Shown here piece after piece: positions 1-12,446 of a stretch of DNA of 64,000 bases. Position 1 is the first letter of the stretch. Each line of letters opens with the position of its first letter. The stretch spans positions 124,001 through 188,000 of the forward strand of contig NZ_JAIUFY010000008.1 of the NCBI RefSeq assembly GCF_020165855.1. Direction: 5' to 3'. Below the pieces are notes generated by a model, which was not told the origin of the DNA, did no database searches, and saw only the letters and a list, made by a program, of their open reading frames with translations. The position numbers and the translations under genes are program-made. Source of the stretch: Celeribacter litoreus. GTDB lineage: Bacteria; Pseudomonadota; Alphaproteobacteria; Rhodobacterales; Rhodobacteraceae.

Positions 1-1161
1 GACCCCGAAGCGATGAAGAAAATCCGCCTCTATGAGGACGCCCATATCGACGGCCATTGCCCGCAGCTCTCAGGACGCGATCTCAATGCCTATATCTCCG
101 CCGGTATCCGGACAGAGCATGAGGCCACGACCGTCGAAGAGGCGCGTGAGAAGCTTCGCAAGGGGATGCGGGTGCTGATCCGTGAGGGGTCGGTGTCGAA
201 GGATACGCACGCGCTGCAACCGCTGCTCACGCATTTCACCGCGCCGTATATGTGCCTGTGCACCGACGACCGGAACCCGCTCGACATCGGGGAATATGGC
301 CATCTCGATTACGTCATCCGGACGCTCATCGAGTTGGGTAGTCCTGCGCTGGCCGTCTACCGCGCTGCCACTTTATCGGCGGCAGAGGCTTTTGGTCTCA
401 AAGATCGCGGCATGATCGCGCCGGGGAAACGGGCGGACATTGTGGTGCTCGATAGTCTCGAAAGATGTAATGCCGACATGGTCTTCGCCGGTGGTGTCGA
501 AGTGAATGACGCCGCCTTCGCCGCGCGTGGCCATGTCGCGCCGGTGGGGCGTGGCTCTGTCAAAGCACCGCAGGTGCGCGCCGAGGATTTCCGCACGACC
601 GGCAACCGCGAAGAGGTCGATGTGATCGGCATTCTCGAAGGCAAGATCATCACGGAGCACCTCAAGGAAACCGTGCCGATTGTGGACGGTGACAAGGCCC
701 CCGATCCGGCGCGCGATCTGACACGCATCACGGTGATCGAACGCCACGGCAAGAACGGCAATATCGCGAGCGGGTTTGTGAAGGGGTTTGGCCTAAAGGC
801 GGGCGCGATTGCGTCGACCGTTTGCCATGACCACCACAACATTGCCTGCGTCGGCGTGGACTACGACGACATGGCGCTTGCTGCCAATCGTCTTTCCGAG
901 ATCGAGGGCGGGTTCGTTGTGGTGAAAGACGGGGAGGTCCTCGCGGAACTTGCGCTGCCGGTCGCGGGGCTGATGAGCCTTTTGCCGTTCGAGGATGTGC
1001 GCGACCAACTTGTCGATTTGCGGGCTGCTGCGCGGACGCTTGGGGTGACTTTGGAAGAGCCGTTCCTGCAACTCGCGTTCCTCGCGCTGCCGGTCATTCC
1101 GGCGCTCAAGATCACCGATCGCGGCATGGTCGATGTGACGAAGTTCGAGATCATTTCCTGA
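1..1161 (+). CDS. ade: adenine deaminase, 5' end cut off by the window edge
   Basis: The reading frame is open from base 1 and ends at TGA 1159-1161, so about 386 C-terminal residues of a protein usually near 570-600 residues are visible. Adenine deaminase hydrolyses adenine to hypoxanthine and ammonia for purine salvage in the cytoplasm. The visible part holds family landmarks: an [10 protein letters not shown] segment near its start, [16 protein letters not shown], a CTDD segment and the [12 protein letters not shown] stretch typical of amidohydrolases. The long C-terminal region with VCHDHHN matches the adenine-deaminase-specific C-terminal domain. The first metal-binding histidines lie upstream of the window and cannot be checked. 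It runs towards a small lipoprotein gene and has no evident link to the neighbouring Calvin operon. Confidence 0.9.
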   Translation, partial: DPEAMKKIRLYEDAHIDGHCPQLSGRDLNAYISAGIRTEHEATTVEEAREKLRKGMRVLIREGSVSKDTHALQPLLTHFTAPYMCLCTDDRNPLDIGEYGHLDYVIRTLIELGSPALAVYRAATLSAAEAFGLKDRGMIAPGKRADIVVLDSLERCNADMVFAGGVEVNDAAFAARGHVAPVGRGSVKAPQVRAEDFRTTGNREEVDVIGILEGKIITEHLKETVPIVDGDKAPDPARDLTRITVIERHGKNGNIASGFVKGFGLKAGAIASTVCHDHHNIACVGVDYDDMALAANRLSEIEGGFVVVKDGEVLAELALPVAGLMSLLPFEDVRDQLVDLRAAARTLGVTLEEPFLQLAFLALPVIPALKITDRGMVDVTKFEIIS

Positions 1162-1204
1162 ATTCGTCGCCGTGTATTTTCGGCGGCGGCTGACTTGTCA
1201 CAAT

Positions 1205-1226
1205 AAGTGAACTGTTTAGTTCACTT
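1205..1226. promoter_or_regulatory. perfect 9-bp palindrome, probable repressor operator
   Basis: AAGTGAACT and AGTTCACTT flank a 4-base spacer GTTT, a perfect inverted repeat of 22 bases. The TGAAC/GTTCA core and short spacer resemble operators of TetR-family regulators. No regulator gene is adjacent in the window. It lies about 17 bases upstream of a plausible -35 box of the lipoprotein gene. Because four Ts follow on the plus strand, a weak terminator for ade is an alternative, but the stem is AT-rich. Confidence 0.5.
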
Positions 1227-1242
1227 TTGCGCCCTGTGCGCC

Positions 1243-1271
1243 TTGATCTTGCAGGGGACAGGGCAGATATC
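1243..1271 (+). promoter_or_regulatory. possible promoter of the small lipoprotein gene
   Basis: TTGATC at 1243-1248 and GATATC at 1266-1271 are separated by 17 bases, with the start codon 35 bases downstream. The -10 box is a weak match, so this is tentative. The palindrome upstream could modulate it. Confidence 0.3.
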
Positions 1272-1306
1272 AGCGGTGATAGTTCGTTTATTCACGGAGA
1301 AACCAA

Positions 1307-1489
1307 ATGAAGTCTCTCATCCTCCCCGCTGCTCTCATGTCGCTCACACTCGCCGCCTGTGCACCGATGGATAAATATCCGGTATCGCAATGCACGACGG
1401 CGGATCACTATCCGGTGGCTTGCCAAGACATCCACGAAGGCGACCATCCGCAGGACCTTCACGGCCTCGACGCGCTAATGGTGAATTAA
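1307..1489 (+). CDS. small secreted lipoprotein, 60 residues, function unknown
   Basis: The product starts with a lipoprotein signal peptide: a lysine at residue 2, a hydrophobic core, and a lipobox LAAC with the acylated cysteine at residue 18. The mature part has only 43 residues and contains a short internal repeat, YPVSQC (24-29) and YPVACQ (35-40), with two further cysteines that could form a disulphide. It then continues rich in His and Asp. GGAG is placed well ahead of the ATG. The gene converges on cbbY and the two stop codons overlap in one TTAA (1486-1489). I do not recognise a family. It may have a periplasmic or outer-membrane role, but none is shown. Confidence 0.7.
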   Translation: MKSLILPAALMSLTLAACAPMDKYPVSQCTTADHYPVACQDIHEGDHPQDLHGLDALMVN

Positions 1490-2163
1490 GCGTTTTGAAA
1501 GAGGACGTCGGTCGAGAGATGGTCGACACAGGCCTCTGCCGACGAAAAATCGTCTGACGCAGTGTAAGCGGAGGGCGTGGCAATCACACGAAGGCCCGCC
1601 CTTTGCGCGGATGTGACGCCATTCTCGCTGTCCTCGAACGCGAGACAGGCGTGTGCCGGTAGGCTCAAACGCAGGAGCGCGAGCAGATAGACATCCGGTG
1701 CGGGTTTCTTATTCGCGACCTCGTCCCCTGCGGCGACCACGTCGAACACTTCATTGGCGGGCCGTCCCCAGCCGCATTGGCAGAGCGCATCGACATTCGG
1801 GCGGTTTGTCGTCGTCGCAACCGCGAGTTTGAGGCCCCGCGCGCGGGCCACTTCGATCACCTCCCGCACACCGGGCCGGAGGGTCAGGTCGCCGCGTGCG
1901 AGGATGTCTGCGTAAGTGCGCGTCTTGGTTTCGTGTAGCGTCGCGATCTCGTTGTCCGTCGGAAGTTCCGCACCGAGCGTCTCGCGATAATGGCGCATCC
2001 GCTCCTTGCCGCCCGTGATTTTAAGGAGCGCGGTGTAGGTCTCTCTGTCCCAGTGCCAGCCGAGACCGGCGGCCTCAAACGTCTCGTTAAAGGCGTGTCG
2101 ATGGGCCTCTTCCGTTTCCGCGAGAGTTCCATCGACATCGAAGATTAAGGCTTTAAGCGTCAT
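1486..2163 (-). CDS. cbbY: CbbY, HAD-family xylulose-1,5-bisphosphate phosphatase
   Basis: This 225-residue HAD hydrolase has motif I DVDGT (nucleophile Asp9, Asp11), a TTT motif II segment, the motif III lysine in NKKPAPDVY and the motif IV acidic pair in EDSENG. The ITGGKERMRHY cap segment is characteristic of CbbY. In red-type systems CbbY dephosphorylates xylulose-1,5-bisphosphate, a misfire product that inhibits RuBisCO, so it works together with CbbX. It is the last gene of the cbb operon and overlaps the gph stop codon by four bases (ATGA), which suggests translational coupling. No terminator is visible beyond its stop, where it meets the convergent lipoprotein gene. Confidence 0.88.
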   Translation of the reverse strand: MTLKALIFDVDGTLAETEEAHRHAFNETFEAAGLGWHWDRETYTALLKITGGKERMRHYRETLGAELPTDNEIATLHETKTRTYADILARGDLTLRPGVREVIEVARARGLKLAVATTTNRPNVDALCQCGWGRPANEVFDVVAAGDEVANKKPAPDVYLLALLRLSLPAHACLAFEDSENGVTSAQRAGLRVIATPSAYTASDDFSSAEACVDHLSTDVLFQNA

Positions 2164-2816
2164 GGCACCTCTTCTGTCAATTTGGCGACGTGATCGGGCA
2201 GGGCCGCGAAGTCGGAAAAAATGACCGCCGCGCCGAGACTGTCTGCGGGCGCTTTACGATATCCTTCGGTGTAGAGCAGGAACGGAACGCCCGCGTTCTT
2301 CGCCGCCTCCGCGTCAATCTCGCTATCCCCGACGAAAAGGCATGGACCGTTTCCAAGTTGCGCAAAACCTTCGGTGAGCATCAGCGGGTCCGGTTTGTGC
2401 GTCGCGCAGCTGTCGCCCCCGAGGATCACATCGAAAAATGGCGTGAGACCGAGATGATCGAGAACCACACGGGCAGGGGCCTCCGGTTTGTTGGTCGCGA
2501 CGCCGAGCGTATGGCCTGCGGCTTTCAGCGCCGAGAGCGCATCCACGACACCCGGATAGGGCTGCGTCAGGTCCACGGCGTTCATGTAGAGCGCGAGAAA
2601 GGCCTGATGAAGGCGGGGTATGTCGCTCTGCGAAATGTCGCGCGCGGCACACATTCTCTCGACAAAAACCTTCGCGCCGTTGCCCACAAAACTGCGGGCC
2701 TGCGTGAGGGACAGAGGCTCCTTGCCCTCGATTTCGAGCAGGCGGTTGGCCATGGCGTGAATGTCGGGTGCGCTGTCGATCAGCGTGCCGTCGAGGTCGA
2801 AGAGTATCTGGGGCAT
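2160..2816 (-). CDS. gph: phosphoglycolate phosphatase
   Basis: This 218-residue HAD phosphatase (CbbZ type) carries DLDGT with nucleophile Asp7 and Asp9, ATNKPEAP, the lysine-containing HKPDP and the acidic GDSEIDAEAA motif. It removes phosphate from 2-phosphoglycolate, the product of the RuBisCO oxygenase reaction, and so opens the photorespiratory salvage route. It lies in the cbb operon 29 bases downstream of rpe and overlaps cbbY by four bases. A second HAD enzyme directly next door (cbbY) has clearly different cap sequences, so the two are not a recent tandem duplication. Confidence 0.9.
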   Translation of the reverse strand: MPQILFDLDGTLIDSAPDIHAMANRLLEIEGKEPLSLTQARSFVGNGAKVFVERMCAARDISQSDIPRLHQAFLALYMNAVDLTQPYPGVVDALSALKAAGHTLGVATNKPEAPARVVLDHLGLTPFFDVILGGDSCATHKPDPLMLTEGFAQLGNGPCLFVGDSEIDAEAAKNAGVPFLLYTEGYRKAPADSLGAAVIFSDFAALPDHVAKLTEEVP

Positions 2817-2845
2817 GGAGGGTCCTATGCGTCGTAATCGGTGCG

Positions 2846-3541
2846 TTATGCGGCAATCCGTGCGCCTTCTGCAGCGCGTCGGATTGCGGCGATATTCTCA
2901 CCATAGACCTCGGGTTTGTCCACCGACCCGCCTCGGAAAACAGCAGACCCAGCCACAAGCACATCTGCCCCCGCATCGACAACAAGCGGGGCCGTAGTCG
3001 GGTCCACGCCGCCGTCGATTTCAATATGGATTGGGCGGTCTCCGATCATCTCGCGCAGGGTTCTGATCTTTTGCGTCATGTCGATGAACCTCTGCCCGCC
3101 GAACCCTGGATTGACCGTCATCACACAGACCAGATCGGTGAGATCGAGCAGGTGCGAAATCGCCTCCGCAGGCGTTGCCGGATTGAGGGCAACACCGGCC
3201 TTCATTCCCGCGCCGCGGATGGCCTGTAGCGTGCGGTGGATGTGCGGACCAGCCTCCTGATGGGCGGTGAGGATATCTGCGCCTGCCTCCGCATAGGCGT
3301 CGATATAGGGATCGACCGGCGTGATCATCAGGTGGACATCCATCACCGTGTTGACATGCGGGCGGAACGCTTTGACGGCAGGCGGGCCGAAGGTCAGGTT
3401 CGGGACAAAGTGCCCGTCCATGACGTCCACATGTACCCAGTCCGCACCTTGGGCTTCGATGGCCTGAATCTCCTGCCCGAAGTTGGCGAAATCGGCGGAG
3501 AGGATGGAGGGGGCGATTTTAACGTGGCGGGAAAAGGTCAT
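2846..3541 (-). CDS. rpe: ribulose-phosphate 3-epimerase
   Basis: This 231-residue TIM-barrel epimerase (CbbE in Calvin operons) interconverts ribulose-5-phosphate and xylulose-5-phosphate. Family motifs are [13 protein letters not shown] near the N-terminus, [13 protein letters not shown] with a metal-binding Asp, [10 protein letters not shown] for phosphate binding, and IEIDGGV with the second catalytic Asp. Its start overlaps the end of cbbX by four bases (3538-3541). In the Calvin cycle it returns transketolase product to the ribulose-5-phosphate pool used by phosphoribulokinase. It may be the only epimerase gene or a dedicated second copy; the window cannot show which. Confidence 0.93.
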   Translation of the reverse strand: MTFSRHVKIAPSILSADFANFGQEIQAIEAQGADWVHVDVMDGHFVPNLTFGPPAVKAFRPHVNTVMDVHLMITPVDPYIDAYAEAGADILTAHQEAGPHIHRTLQAIRGAGMKAGVALNPATPAEAISHLLDLTDLVCVMTVNPGFGGQRFIDMTQKIRTLREMIGDRPIHIEIDGGVDPTTAPLVVDAGADVLVAGSAVFRGGSVDKPEVYGENIAAIRRAAEGARIAA

Positions 3542-4470
3542 TCTGCGGCTTCCTTTTGGAGAGGACGGTCAACGTCGAGACCTCCGGAGTAGACACGGCT
3601 GGCCCGCAAATCGGCCTCTGTGATGGTCGAAAGGGCTTTGGCGTCGAGCGGGCCTTTTGCCTCAGAGAACAGACGATTGGCCTGACGCAGGCGCGCGCGA
3701 TCGAGGGCGTTGCGGATTGAGCGGGCGTTCGCGAAATGCGGCTGTGTGCGACGCAGGCCGATGTATTCGGCCATCGCGGTTTCTGCGGCGGCGTCGAATT
3801 CGTAGTTCTGCTCGGACAACATGAGCTCCGAAATCCGCAGTAACTCGTCATCCGTATAATCTGGAAAGTCGATGTGGTGGGCAATGCGGGAGCGAAAGCC
3901 GGGGTTGGCGGAGAAAAACCTGTCCATCCGGTCCGCGTATCCGGCCATGATCACCACGAGATCGTCGCGGTTGTTTTCCATGACTTGTAGCAGGATTTCG
4001 ATGGCTTCCTGTCCATAGTCGCGTTCGTTGTCGGGTTTATAGAGATAGTAGGCCTCATCAATAAAGAGCACGCCGCCCATGGCTTTCTTGAGCACGTCTT
4101 TCGTTTTGGGCGCTGTGTGGCCGATGTATTGCCCGACGAGGTCGTCGCGCGTGACCGACACGAGATGCCCTTTGCGCACATAGCCAAGGCGGTGCAGAAG
4201 GCCCGCCATCATCCGCGCGACCGTGGTTTTGCCCGTGCCGGGATTGCCGGTGAAGGACATGTGCAGGGTCGGGGTTTCCGTCGAAAGCCCCATATCCCGC
4301 CGCGCCTTGTCCACGAGGAGGAGCGCCGCCGTCTCCCGAATGCGTTGTTTGACGGGGGCGAGGCCGATCAACTCCTCGTCCAATTCGCGCAGGACCTCCG
4401 CGACACCGGAGGCTTCGTATTCCGCCGCCAGATCGATGTGGGTTGGCCGATTGGTTTCCTCTTCGTGCAT
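3538..4470 (-). CDS. cbbX: CbbX, red-type RuBisCO activase (AAA+)
   Basis: This 310-residue AAA+ ATPase has Walker A GNPGTGKT (residues 75-82), Walker B VLFIDEA (134-140), a pore-loop YIG at 115-117 and an arginine-finger region around RSRIAHH (193-199). CbbX is the hexameric motor that pulls on the extended C-terminus of red-type RuBisCO large subunits to release inhibitory sugar phosphates. It is activated by ribulose-1,5-bisphosphate. The neighbouring CbbL carries the expected C-terminal extension, so enzyme and activase match. The gene follows cbbS after a 75-base gap that contains a strong stem-loop, and has a good GGAGG ribosome-binding site of its own. Confidence 0.95.
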   Translation of the reverse strand: MHEEETNRPTHIDLAAEYEASGVAEVLRELDEELIGLAPVKQRIRETAALLLVDKARRDMGLSTETPTLHMSFTGNPGTGKTTVARMMAGLLHRLGYVRKGHLVSVTRDDLVGQYIGHTAPKTKDVLKKAMGGVLFIDEAYYLYKPDNERDYGQEAIEILLQVMENNRDDLVVIMAGYADRMDRFFSANPGFRSRIAHHIDFPDYTDDELLRISELMLSEQNYEFDAAAETAMAEYIGLRRTQPHFANARSIRNALDRARLRQANRLFSEAKGPLDAKALSTITEADLRASRVYSGGLDVDRPLQKEAAE

Positions 4471-4505
4471 CGTGACCTCCGCGAGACTTTAGTGAGGGGA
4501 AGGGT

Positions 4506-4535
4506 GCATGGCGCGATTGAGGGTGCGCGCCATGC
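4506..4535 (-). other. perfect stem-loop between cbbS and cbbX
   Basis: GCATGGCGCG (4506-4515) and CGCGCCATGC (4526-4535) form a perfect 10-bp stem with a 10-base loop, starting 39 bases before the cbbX start codon. No T-run follows in the direction of transcription, so it is not a standard intrinsic terminator. I infer a 3'-protecting or RNase-processing element that would raise cbbLS mRNA above cbbX, as is common where structural and accessory genes share a transcript. Confidence 0.6.
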
Positions 4536-4545
4536 GGGGGGAGGA

Positions 4546-4932
4546 TTAACGGCAGTCCCAGGCGTATTTCTGGGAGCGGCCTTCGAAATCCGTGCGTTGC
4601 ATGTGGATTTTCGGTTCCTCGGAGGGGCGGTTCACAATGAAGGACATCTGCACCGTCTCGAACCCGCGCGTGTCGTCAAACGCCTGAATGCGGATGTAGG
4701 CGTCGGGATGCGCTTTGCGGCACTCGTCGAGCTCCATCATCGCGCCCTTGGCATCCCGCAGGTCGAACATGGGGTGGCCCCACATCTCCCAATAGGTGTT
4801 CCGCGGGTGCGGATCGTAGGTGTACTCGAGGCTCACGGCCCAACCCTTGTCGAGGATGTATTGCACCTGCGCGGTGATCTGGACGTCGTCGAGATCGGGC
4901 AGGAAGGAAAAGCAACCTTGGGTGATACGCAT
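4546..4932 (-). CDS. cbbS: RuBisCO small subunit, form IC
   Basis: The 128-residue product begins MRITQGCFSFLPDL and contains GWAVSLEYTYDPHPRN, YWEMWGHPMFDL and a C-terminal extension ending KYAWDCR. The extension of about 30 residues after the core is typical of red-type small subunits, where it forms a beta-hairpin lining the central channel of the L8S8 enzyme. The ATG at 4930-4932 was chosen because the small-subunit family starts there; the frame is open further upstream but that stretch has no family match. It follows cbbL by 11 bases, so both subunits come from one message. Confidence 0.95.
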   Translation of the reverse strand: MRITQGCFSFLPDLDDVQITAQVQYILDKGWAVSLEYTYDPHPRNTYWEMWGHPMFDLRDAKGAMMELDECRKAHPDAYIRIQAFDDTRGFETVQMSFIVNRPSEEPKIHMQRTDFEGRSQKYAWDCR

Positions 4933-4943
4933 GATCTGTCTCC

Positions 4944-7518
<2,575 letters not shown>

Positions 7519-7539
7519 TGTCGGGTCCTCCGGTAAATG

Positions 7540-8544
7540 TCAGTGGATCAGGGTGCCCATGGCGACGGCGGTGTCGGCCATGCGGTTGGAAAAGCCCCAT
7601 TCGTTGTCGTACCAGCTCAGGATGCGGACCATCCGGCCCTCCATCACCTTGGTCTGGTCCATGTGAAAGACGGAGCTGCGCGGGTCGTGGTTGAAGTCCA
7701 CGGAGACATTCGCACGGTCGGTATAGCCGAGGATGCCGCGCAGAGTGCCGTTGGCGGCGTTGCGAATGGCCTCGTTGATCTCTTCGACCGTGGTGTCGCG
7801 GCTGGCCTCGAACACGAGATCGACGACCGACACATTCGGCGTCGGCACCCGGATCGCGACACCATCGAGACGTCCGTTGAGTTCCGGCAGGACAAGGCCC
7901 ACCGCCTTCGCCGCGCCCGTAGACGTCGGGATCATCGACTGTGCCGCAGCACGGGCGCGGTAGAGATCCGAATGCATCGTGTCGAGCGTCGGCTGATCGC
8001 CCGTATAGCTGTGGATGGTGGTCATGAACCCTTTCTCGATCCCGACCGCGTCATTGAGGGTTTTCGCAACGGGGGAGAGGCAATTCGTCGTGCAGGACGC
8101 GTTCGAGACGATGAGATGCTCGCTCAGCAACTCCCGATGATTGACGCCGAAAACGACCGTCTTGTCGGCGCCTGTCGCGGGTGCAGAGACCAGCACGCGC
8201 TTGGACCCGTTCTCCAGATGCAGCGCGGCCTTGTCCCGTGCTGTGAAGATGCCTGTGCATTCGAGGGCGATATCGACGCCCTGCCACGGCAGGTTCGCGG
8301 GGTTGCGCTCTGCAGTGACCTCAATCGGGCCGGAGCCGATGTCAATCGCGTTACCCTTGACCGTCACTTCGCGCGGGAAGCGGCCATGCACGCTGTCGAA
8401 TTGCAGGAGGTGCGCGTTCGTTTCCACGGGGCCGAGATCGTTGATGGCGACGACCTCGATGTCATTGCGGCCCGACTCTGCAATCGCGCGAAGCACATTG
8501 CGTCCGATGCGTCCGAACCCGTTGATGGCGACTTTGGTGGTCAT
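7540..8544 (-). CDS. gap: glyceraldehyde-3-phosphate dehydrogenase, type I
   Basis: The 334-residue enzyme has the nucleotide-binding GFGRIGRN at residues 9-16, catalytic Cys151 in ASCTTNCL, and His178 in TIHSYTGDQ. In the Calvin cycle it reduces 1,3-bisphosphoglycerate to glyceraldehyde-3-phosphate; the same fold also serves glycolysis. Sequence alone does not settle NADH versus NADPH preference. The gene overlaps the end of cbbT by four bases, so it belongs to the cbb transcript and is probably the autotrophy-linked copy (CbbG). Phosphoglycerate kinase, its usual partner, is not adjacent. Confidence 0.94.
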   Translation of the reverse strand: MTTKVAINGFGRIGRNVLRAIAESGRNDIEVVAINDLGPVETNAHLLQFDSVHGRFPREVTVKGNAIDIGSGPIEVTAERNPANLPWQGVDIALECTGIFTARDKAALHLENGSKRVLVSAPATGADKTVVFGVNHRELLSEHLIVSNASCTTNCLSPVAKTLNDAVGIEKGFMTTIHSYTGDQPTLDTMHSDLYRARAAAQSMIPTSTGAAKAVGLVLPELNGRLDGVAIRVPTPNVSVVDLVFEASRDTTVEEINEAIRNAANGTLRGILGYTDRANVSVDFNHDPRSSVFHMDQTKVMEGRMVRILSWYDNEWGFSNRMADTAVAMGTLIH

Positions 8545-10544
8545 ACTGTCTGTTCCTTCTCGATGCGGCGTTTGGCCGAGGCGACGATGGCCTCAGGCGT
8601 GATGTTGAAATGGCGGTAGAGGTCTTTCGCGGGCGCAGAGGCGCCGAAGCCGGACATGCCGACAAACCCGTCGGAGCGTTCCAGAAACAGATCCCATCCC
8701 TGGCGCACGGCGGCCTCGATCCCGATGCGCGGGGCGCAGCCACGAACGGCGGCGCGGTAGTCGGGGGATTGACGCGCGAAGAGTTCGAACGAGGGGGCGG
8801 AGATGACGGCGGCGCGCAGTCCTTCGTCCGCGAGCAGTTTGGATGCGGCCATCGCAATCTCGACCTCCGATCCTGTGGCGATCAGAGTCACGTCACGACC
8901 GCCTTCCGGCTCATGGACCACATAGGCCCCGCGTGCCGTCAGGTTCTGATCCGTGTGACGTGTCCGAAGCGTCGGGAGCCCCTGACGCGAGAGCACCAAG
9001 AGCGTCGGCGTGCCGTCCGAGGTGGCGGCGATTTCCCAGGCCTCGGCGGTCTCAATGGCATCCATGGGACGGATCACCGTGAGGTTCGGCATGGCGCGGA
9101 GCGAGGCGATGGTTTCGACCGGTTGGTGCGTCGGGCCGTCTTCGCCGAGACCGATGCTGTCATGCGTCATCACATAGGTCACAGGGACGCTCATCAGCGC
9201 CGAGAGACGGATCGCGGGGCGGCAGTAATCGGCGAAGGCGAGGAATGTGCCTCCGTAGGGAATGAACCCGCCGTGAAGCGCAATGCCGTTCATCGCAGCG
9301 GCCATGCCGTGTTCACGGATGCCGTAATGGATGTAGTCGCCGGAATAGTCCTCCCGCGTCACGGCACGCATTCCGGAGGTCTTGGTGTTGTTCGATCCCG
9401 TCAGGTCCGCCGATCCGCCCACGGTGTTGGGCAGGGTGCCATTGACGATTTCGAGTACCATTTCAGAGGCTTTGCGCGTGGCGACCTTGGGGAGGTCTTG
9501 GCTCAGCGTGTATTTGTAGGCCGTGATTGCGGCATTGAGCGCGTCGGCGTCAGGCGCTTCATGCGCGGCGTCGAATTTGGCCGAGAGCGGGTGCTTCGCC
9601 TTGCGGGCGAGCCAAGCGGTGCGCGCCTCTGCGCCGCGTCGCGCGATCTGTTGCCATGCGGAGCGAACAGTGTCCGGCACTTCGAAGGCCGCATATCGCC
9701 AGTCGAGGGCTTCGCGCGCCGCTGCGATCTCGGTCTCACCCAACGGAGCGCCGTGCACCTTGTGGCTCCCCGCCATCGTCGGTGCGCCTTTGCCAATCAC
9801 TGTGCGGCAGGCAATCATCGAGGGGCGACTGTCTGCGCGGGCGCGCTCGATCGTCCGCGCGATGGCCTCAGGATCGTGCCCGTCGACGGATTGCACATGC
9901 CAGCCGGCGGCCTCGAAGCGTTTGATCTGATCTGTCGAGGTCGACAGGTCAGTGCCCCCGTCGATGGTGATCCCGTTGTCGTCCCAGAAAACGATCATCC
10001 GACCGAGGCCCATATGACTCGCGAGATCAATCGCCTCGTGGCTGATGCCCTCCATGAGACAGCCGTCACCAGCAAGCACATAGGTCCAGTGATCCACCAA
10101 ATCCTTGCCGAACCGCGCGTTCATCATCCGCTCTGCGAGCGCCATCCCAACGGCGGTGGAGATGCCTTGGCCAAGGGGACCTGTGGTGGTCTCGACGCCG
10201 AGCGTATGGCCGTATTCCGGATGACCGGGCGTATTCGACCCGAGCTGGCGGAAATTGCGAAGTTGGTCCGCGTTCATATCCGCATAGCCGAGCAAATGAT
10301 GGATCGCGTAGACGAGCATGGAGCCGTGGCCAGCACTCATCACGAAGCGGTCGCGATCTGGCCATGTCGGGTTCTTCGGATCAATCGTGATGAAGCGATT
10401 GAACAGAACCGCCGCCACATCCGCGAGGCCCATCGGCGCGCCGGGATGGCCGGAATTCGCGGCCTCCACAGCGTCCATTGTCAGGACGCGAATGGCATTG
10501 GCCATCAGAGTTTCGTCAGCATGAACAGGGGTTTGCAACGTCAT
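8541..10544 (-). CDS. cbbT: transketolase
   Basis: The 667-residue thiamine-diphosphate enzyme transfers two-carbon ketol units among the sugar phosphates that regenerate ribulose-5-phosphate. Visible motifs are SGHPGAPMG near the N-terminus, the cofactor-binding [12 protein letters not shown], the central pyrimidine-domain segment [17 protein letters not shown] with the cofactor-activating Glu, and a C-terminal regulatory-type domain. Length matches bacterial transketolases. It sits 10 bases after cbbP. A long frame on the opposite strand is only the mirror of its codon usage. Confidence 0.95.
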   Translation of the reverse strand: MTLQTPVHADETLMANAIRVLTMDAVEAANSGHPGAPMGLADVAAVLFNRFITIDPKNPTWPDRDRFVMSAGHGSMLVYAIHHLLGYADMNADQLRNFRQLGSNTPGHPEYGHTLGVETTTGPLGQGISTAVGMALAERMMNARFGKDLVDHWTYVLAGDGCLMEGISHEAIDLASHMGLGRMIVFWDDNGITIDGGTDLSTSTDQIKRFEAAGWHVQSVDGHDPEAIARTIERARADSRPSMIACRTVIGKGAPTMAGSHKVHGAPLGETEIAAAREALDWRYAAFEVPDTVRSAWQQIARRGAEARTAWLARKAKHPLSAKFDAAHEAPDADALNAAITAYKYTLSQDLPKVATRKASEMVLEIVNGTLPNTVGGSADLTGSNNTKTSGMRAVTREDYSGDYIHYGIREHGMAAAMNGIALHGGFIPYGGTFLAFADYCRPAIRLSALMSVPVTYVMTHDSIGLGEDGPTHQPVETIASLRAMPNLTVIRPMDAIETAEAWEIAATSDGTPTLLVLSRQGLPTLRTRHTDQNLTARGAYVVHEPEGGRDVTLIATGSEVEIAMAASKLLADEGLRAAVISAPSFELFARQSPDYRAAVRGCAPRIGIEAAVRQGWDLFLERSDGFVGMSGFGASAPAKDLYRHFNITPEAIVASAKRRIEKEQTV

Positions 10545-10554
10545 GGTAAAGTCC

Positions 10555-11427
10555 TCAGGCGCGTTTTGAATCGTTGACGAGGCGCAGGATCATCGGTGTG
10601 AAAATGAGCTGCATGGCGAGGTCCATCTTGCCGCCGGGGATCACGAGCGAATTGGCGCGGGTCATCCAGCTGCCTTCGATCATCGACATGAGATAGGGAA
10701 AATCGATCCCGCGCGGGTTCTTGAAGCGGATCACAACGAGGCTCTCGTCGGCCGTCGGAATCCAGCGTGCGATAAAGGGGTTCGAGGTGTCGACGACAGG
10801 GACGCGTTGGAAATTGATGTCGGTTTCCGAGAACTGCGGGCAGATGCAGTGCACATAGGCGTGCATCCGGCGCAGGATCGTGTCGGTGACGGCCTCTGTC
10901 GTGTAGCCGCGGCTTTTGCGGTCGCGATGGATTTTCTGGGTCCATTCGAGGTTGATCACCGGCACGACGCCGATTTTCAGATCAGCCTGTGCGGCGAGGT
11001 TCACCTCGTCGTTCACAACGGCCCCGTGGAGACCTTCGTAGAACAGGAGGTCAGAGCCTTCATCAAACGGGGCCCAGTCGGTGAAGTGGCCGGGTGCGGT
11101 GCCATGACGTTCCGCCTCGATGTCGTCGTGGATGTAGTGCCGGGTTTCGCCTTTGCCGGTCTCGCCATAGGTGCGGAAGACGGCCTCGAGTTTCTCCAAC
11201 TCATTGGCATCATAGCTGAAATGGCTGAAGGTTTCGTCACCGGCGGCTTTGCGTGCTTCGAGTTCGGCCTTCATCTCGGCGCGATTGTAGCGGTGAAAGG
11301 CGTCGCCTTCGATTGAGACGGTCTTGATCCCTTCACGGCGGAAAATCTGGTCGAACGTGGCCTTGACCGTGGTCGTGCCTGCGCCGGAGGAGCCGGTGAC
11401 GGAGATGATCGGGTGTTTCTTGGACAT
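10555..11427 (-). CDS. cbbP: phosphoribulokinase
   Basis: The 290-residue kinase phosphorylates ribulose-5-phosphate to the RuBisCO substrate ribulose-1,5-bisphosphate, a step unique to the Calvin cycle. It has the P-loop GSSGAGTTT near residues 12-20, followed by an [10 protein letters not shown] substrate segment, [12 protein letters not shown], and [12 protein letters not shown] with the catalytic base region. Its length fits the octameric class I enzymes of proteobacteria, which are typically activated by NADH. It lies 14 bases after cbbF. With cbbLS it is direct evidence that the cell can fix CO2. Confidence 0.95.
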   Translation of the reverse strand: MSKKHPIISVTGSSGAGTTTVKATFDQIFRREGIKTVSIEGDAFHRYNRAEMKAELEARKAAGDETFSHFSYDANELEKLEAVFRTYGETGKGETRHYIHDDIEAERHGTAPGHFTDWAPFDEGSDLLFYEGLHGAVVNDEVNLAAQADLKIGVVPVINLEWTQKIHRDRKSRGYTTEAVTDTILRRMHAYVHCICPQFSETDINFQRVPVVDTSNPFIARWIPTADESLVVIRFKNPRGIDFPYLMSMIEGSWMTRANSLVIPGGKMDLAMQLIFTPMILRLVNDSKRA

Positions 11428-11441
11428 GGGGTAATCCTGTG

Positions 11442-12446
11442 TCAGGCGCGGAAGAGGCCGCGGTTGCCGAAGAGGGCGGAGACCTCTTGGTCCGGCAGGT
11501 CGTGATAGGTGGCGACGCGTTCAACCTTGGTTTTCGTGCCAAAGACAAAGGGAACGCGGGCGTGGAGATGGTCGGGGGTGATCGTCAGAATGCGGGTCGT
11601 GCCGGTGGTGGCCATGCCGCCGGCCTGTTCGACGAGAAAGGCGATGGGGGCACATTCATAGATTAGTCGCAGGCGGCCATGGCGGTAGCCGTCGCGGTCG
11701 TCGGACGGGTAGAGAAAGATGCCGCCGCGAGACATGATCCGGTGAGTCTCCGCGACCAGAGATGCCACCCAGCGCATGTTGAAATTGCGGCCGCGGGGGC
11801 CTTGGTCTCCTGCCAGGCAGTCGTCGATATAGGCGCGGACGGGTTTGGACCAGTGGCGATAGTTTGACGCGTTGATCGCAAACTCGCTCGCATTTTCCGG
11901 AATGGCGGGGGGCTGCGGCGCCTCTTCGAAACAGCCCGTGTCGCGGTCGAGAACGAAATGCCGGACACCATCACCGAAGGTCGCGACGAGAAGGGTTTGC
12001 GGCCCGTAGATGAAATAGCCAGAGGCAATGAGGGCGGACCCGTCGCGCAGGAACGTCGCATCGCCGTCGTCGAGCGCGGGCTGGATGCCAAAGATGGTGC
12101 CGATGGAGACGTTTACGTCGATGTTCGATGAGCCGTCGAGCGGGTCAATGGCGAGAGCAAGCGCGCCGCCACGGTCGATCTCGACAACTGTTTCCTTTTC
12201 CTCGGACGCATACCAGCGGATGCCGGTGCCCTTCAGAGCGGTCGCAAAGGCGTCATCGGCGATCACGTCGAGCGCTTTTTGCGTGTCGCCATCGGTGTTC
12301 GCCCCGACCTCAGCACCGAGCCCGCCGCCGAGCGGTCCGTGGGCAATGGTGCGGCTCAGATCAGCCGCAACGTGACAGAGTGCGTCGAGCACTTTCGTCA
12401 GAGATGCAGGGATCTCGCCATGTATTGTGTGCATGTTGTGCGGCAT
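11442..12446 (-). CDS. cbbF: class I fructose-1,6-bisphosphatase (probably also sedoheptulose bisphosphatase)
   Basis: The 334-residue enzyme is the first gene of the cbb operon. It carries the metal- and phosphate-binding [11 protein letters not shown] motif, SNYRHW, and [12 protein letters not shown] with the substrate-binding Glu. Family knowledge says CbbF enzymes often hydrolyse both fructose-1,6- and sedoheptulose-1,7-bisphosphate. No separate sedoheptulose bisphosphatase gene is in the operon, so dual use is inferred. The start lies 98 bases from the divergent cbbR. Confidence 0.94.
   Translation of the reverse strand: MPHNMHTIHGEIPASLTKVLDALCHVAADLSRTIAHGPLGGGLGAEVGANTDGDTQKALDVIADDAFATALKGTGIRWYASEEKETVVEIDRGGALALAIDPLDGSSNIDVNVSIGTIFGIQPALDDGDATFLRDGSALIASGYFIYGPQTLLVATFGDGVRHFVLDRDTGCFEEAPQPPAIPENASEFAINASNYRHWSKPVRAYIDDCLAGDQGPRGRNFNMRWVASLVAETHRIMSRGGIFLYPSDDRDGYRHGRLRLIYECAPIAFLVEQAGGMATTGTTRILTITPDHLHARVPFVFGTKTKVERVATYHDLPDQEVSALFGNRGLFRA

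Noticed and set aside
8610-10577. 655-codon open frame on the plus strand
   Set aside because: It is antisense to cbbT, an intact transketolase gene. High-GC third positions keep such mirror frames open, and the translation is compositionally odd and matches nothing.
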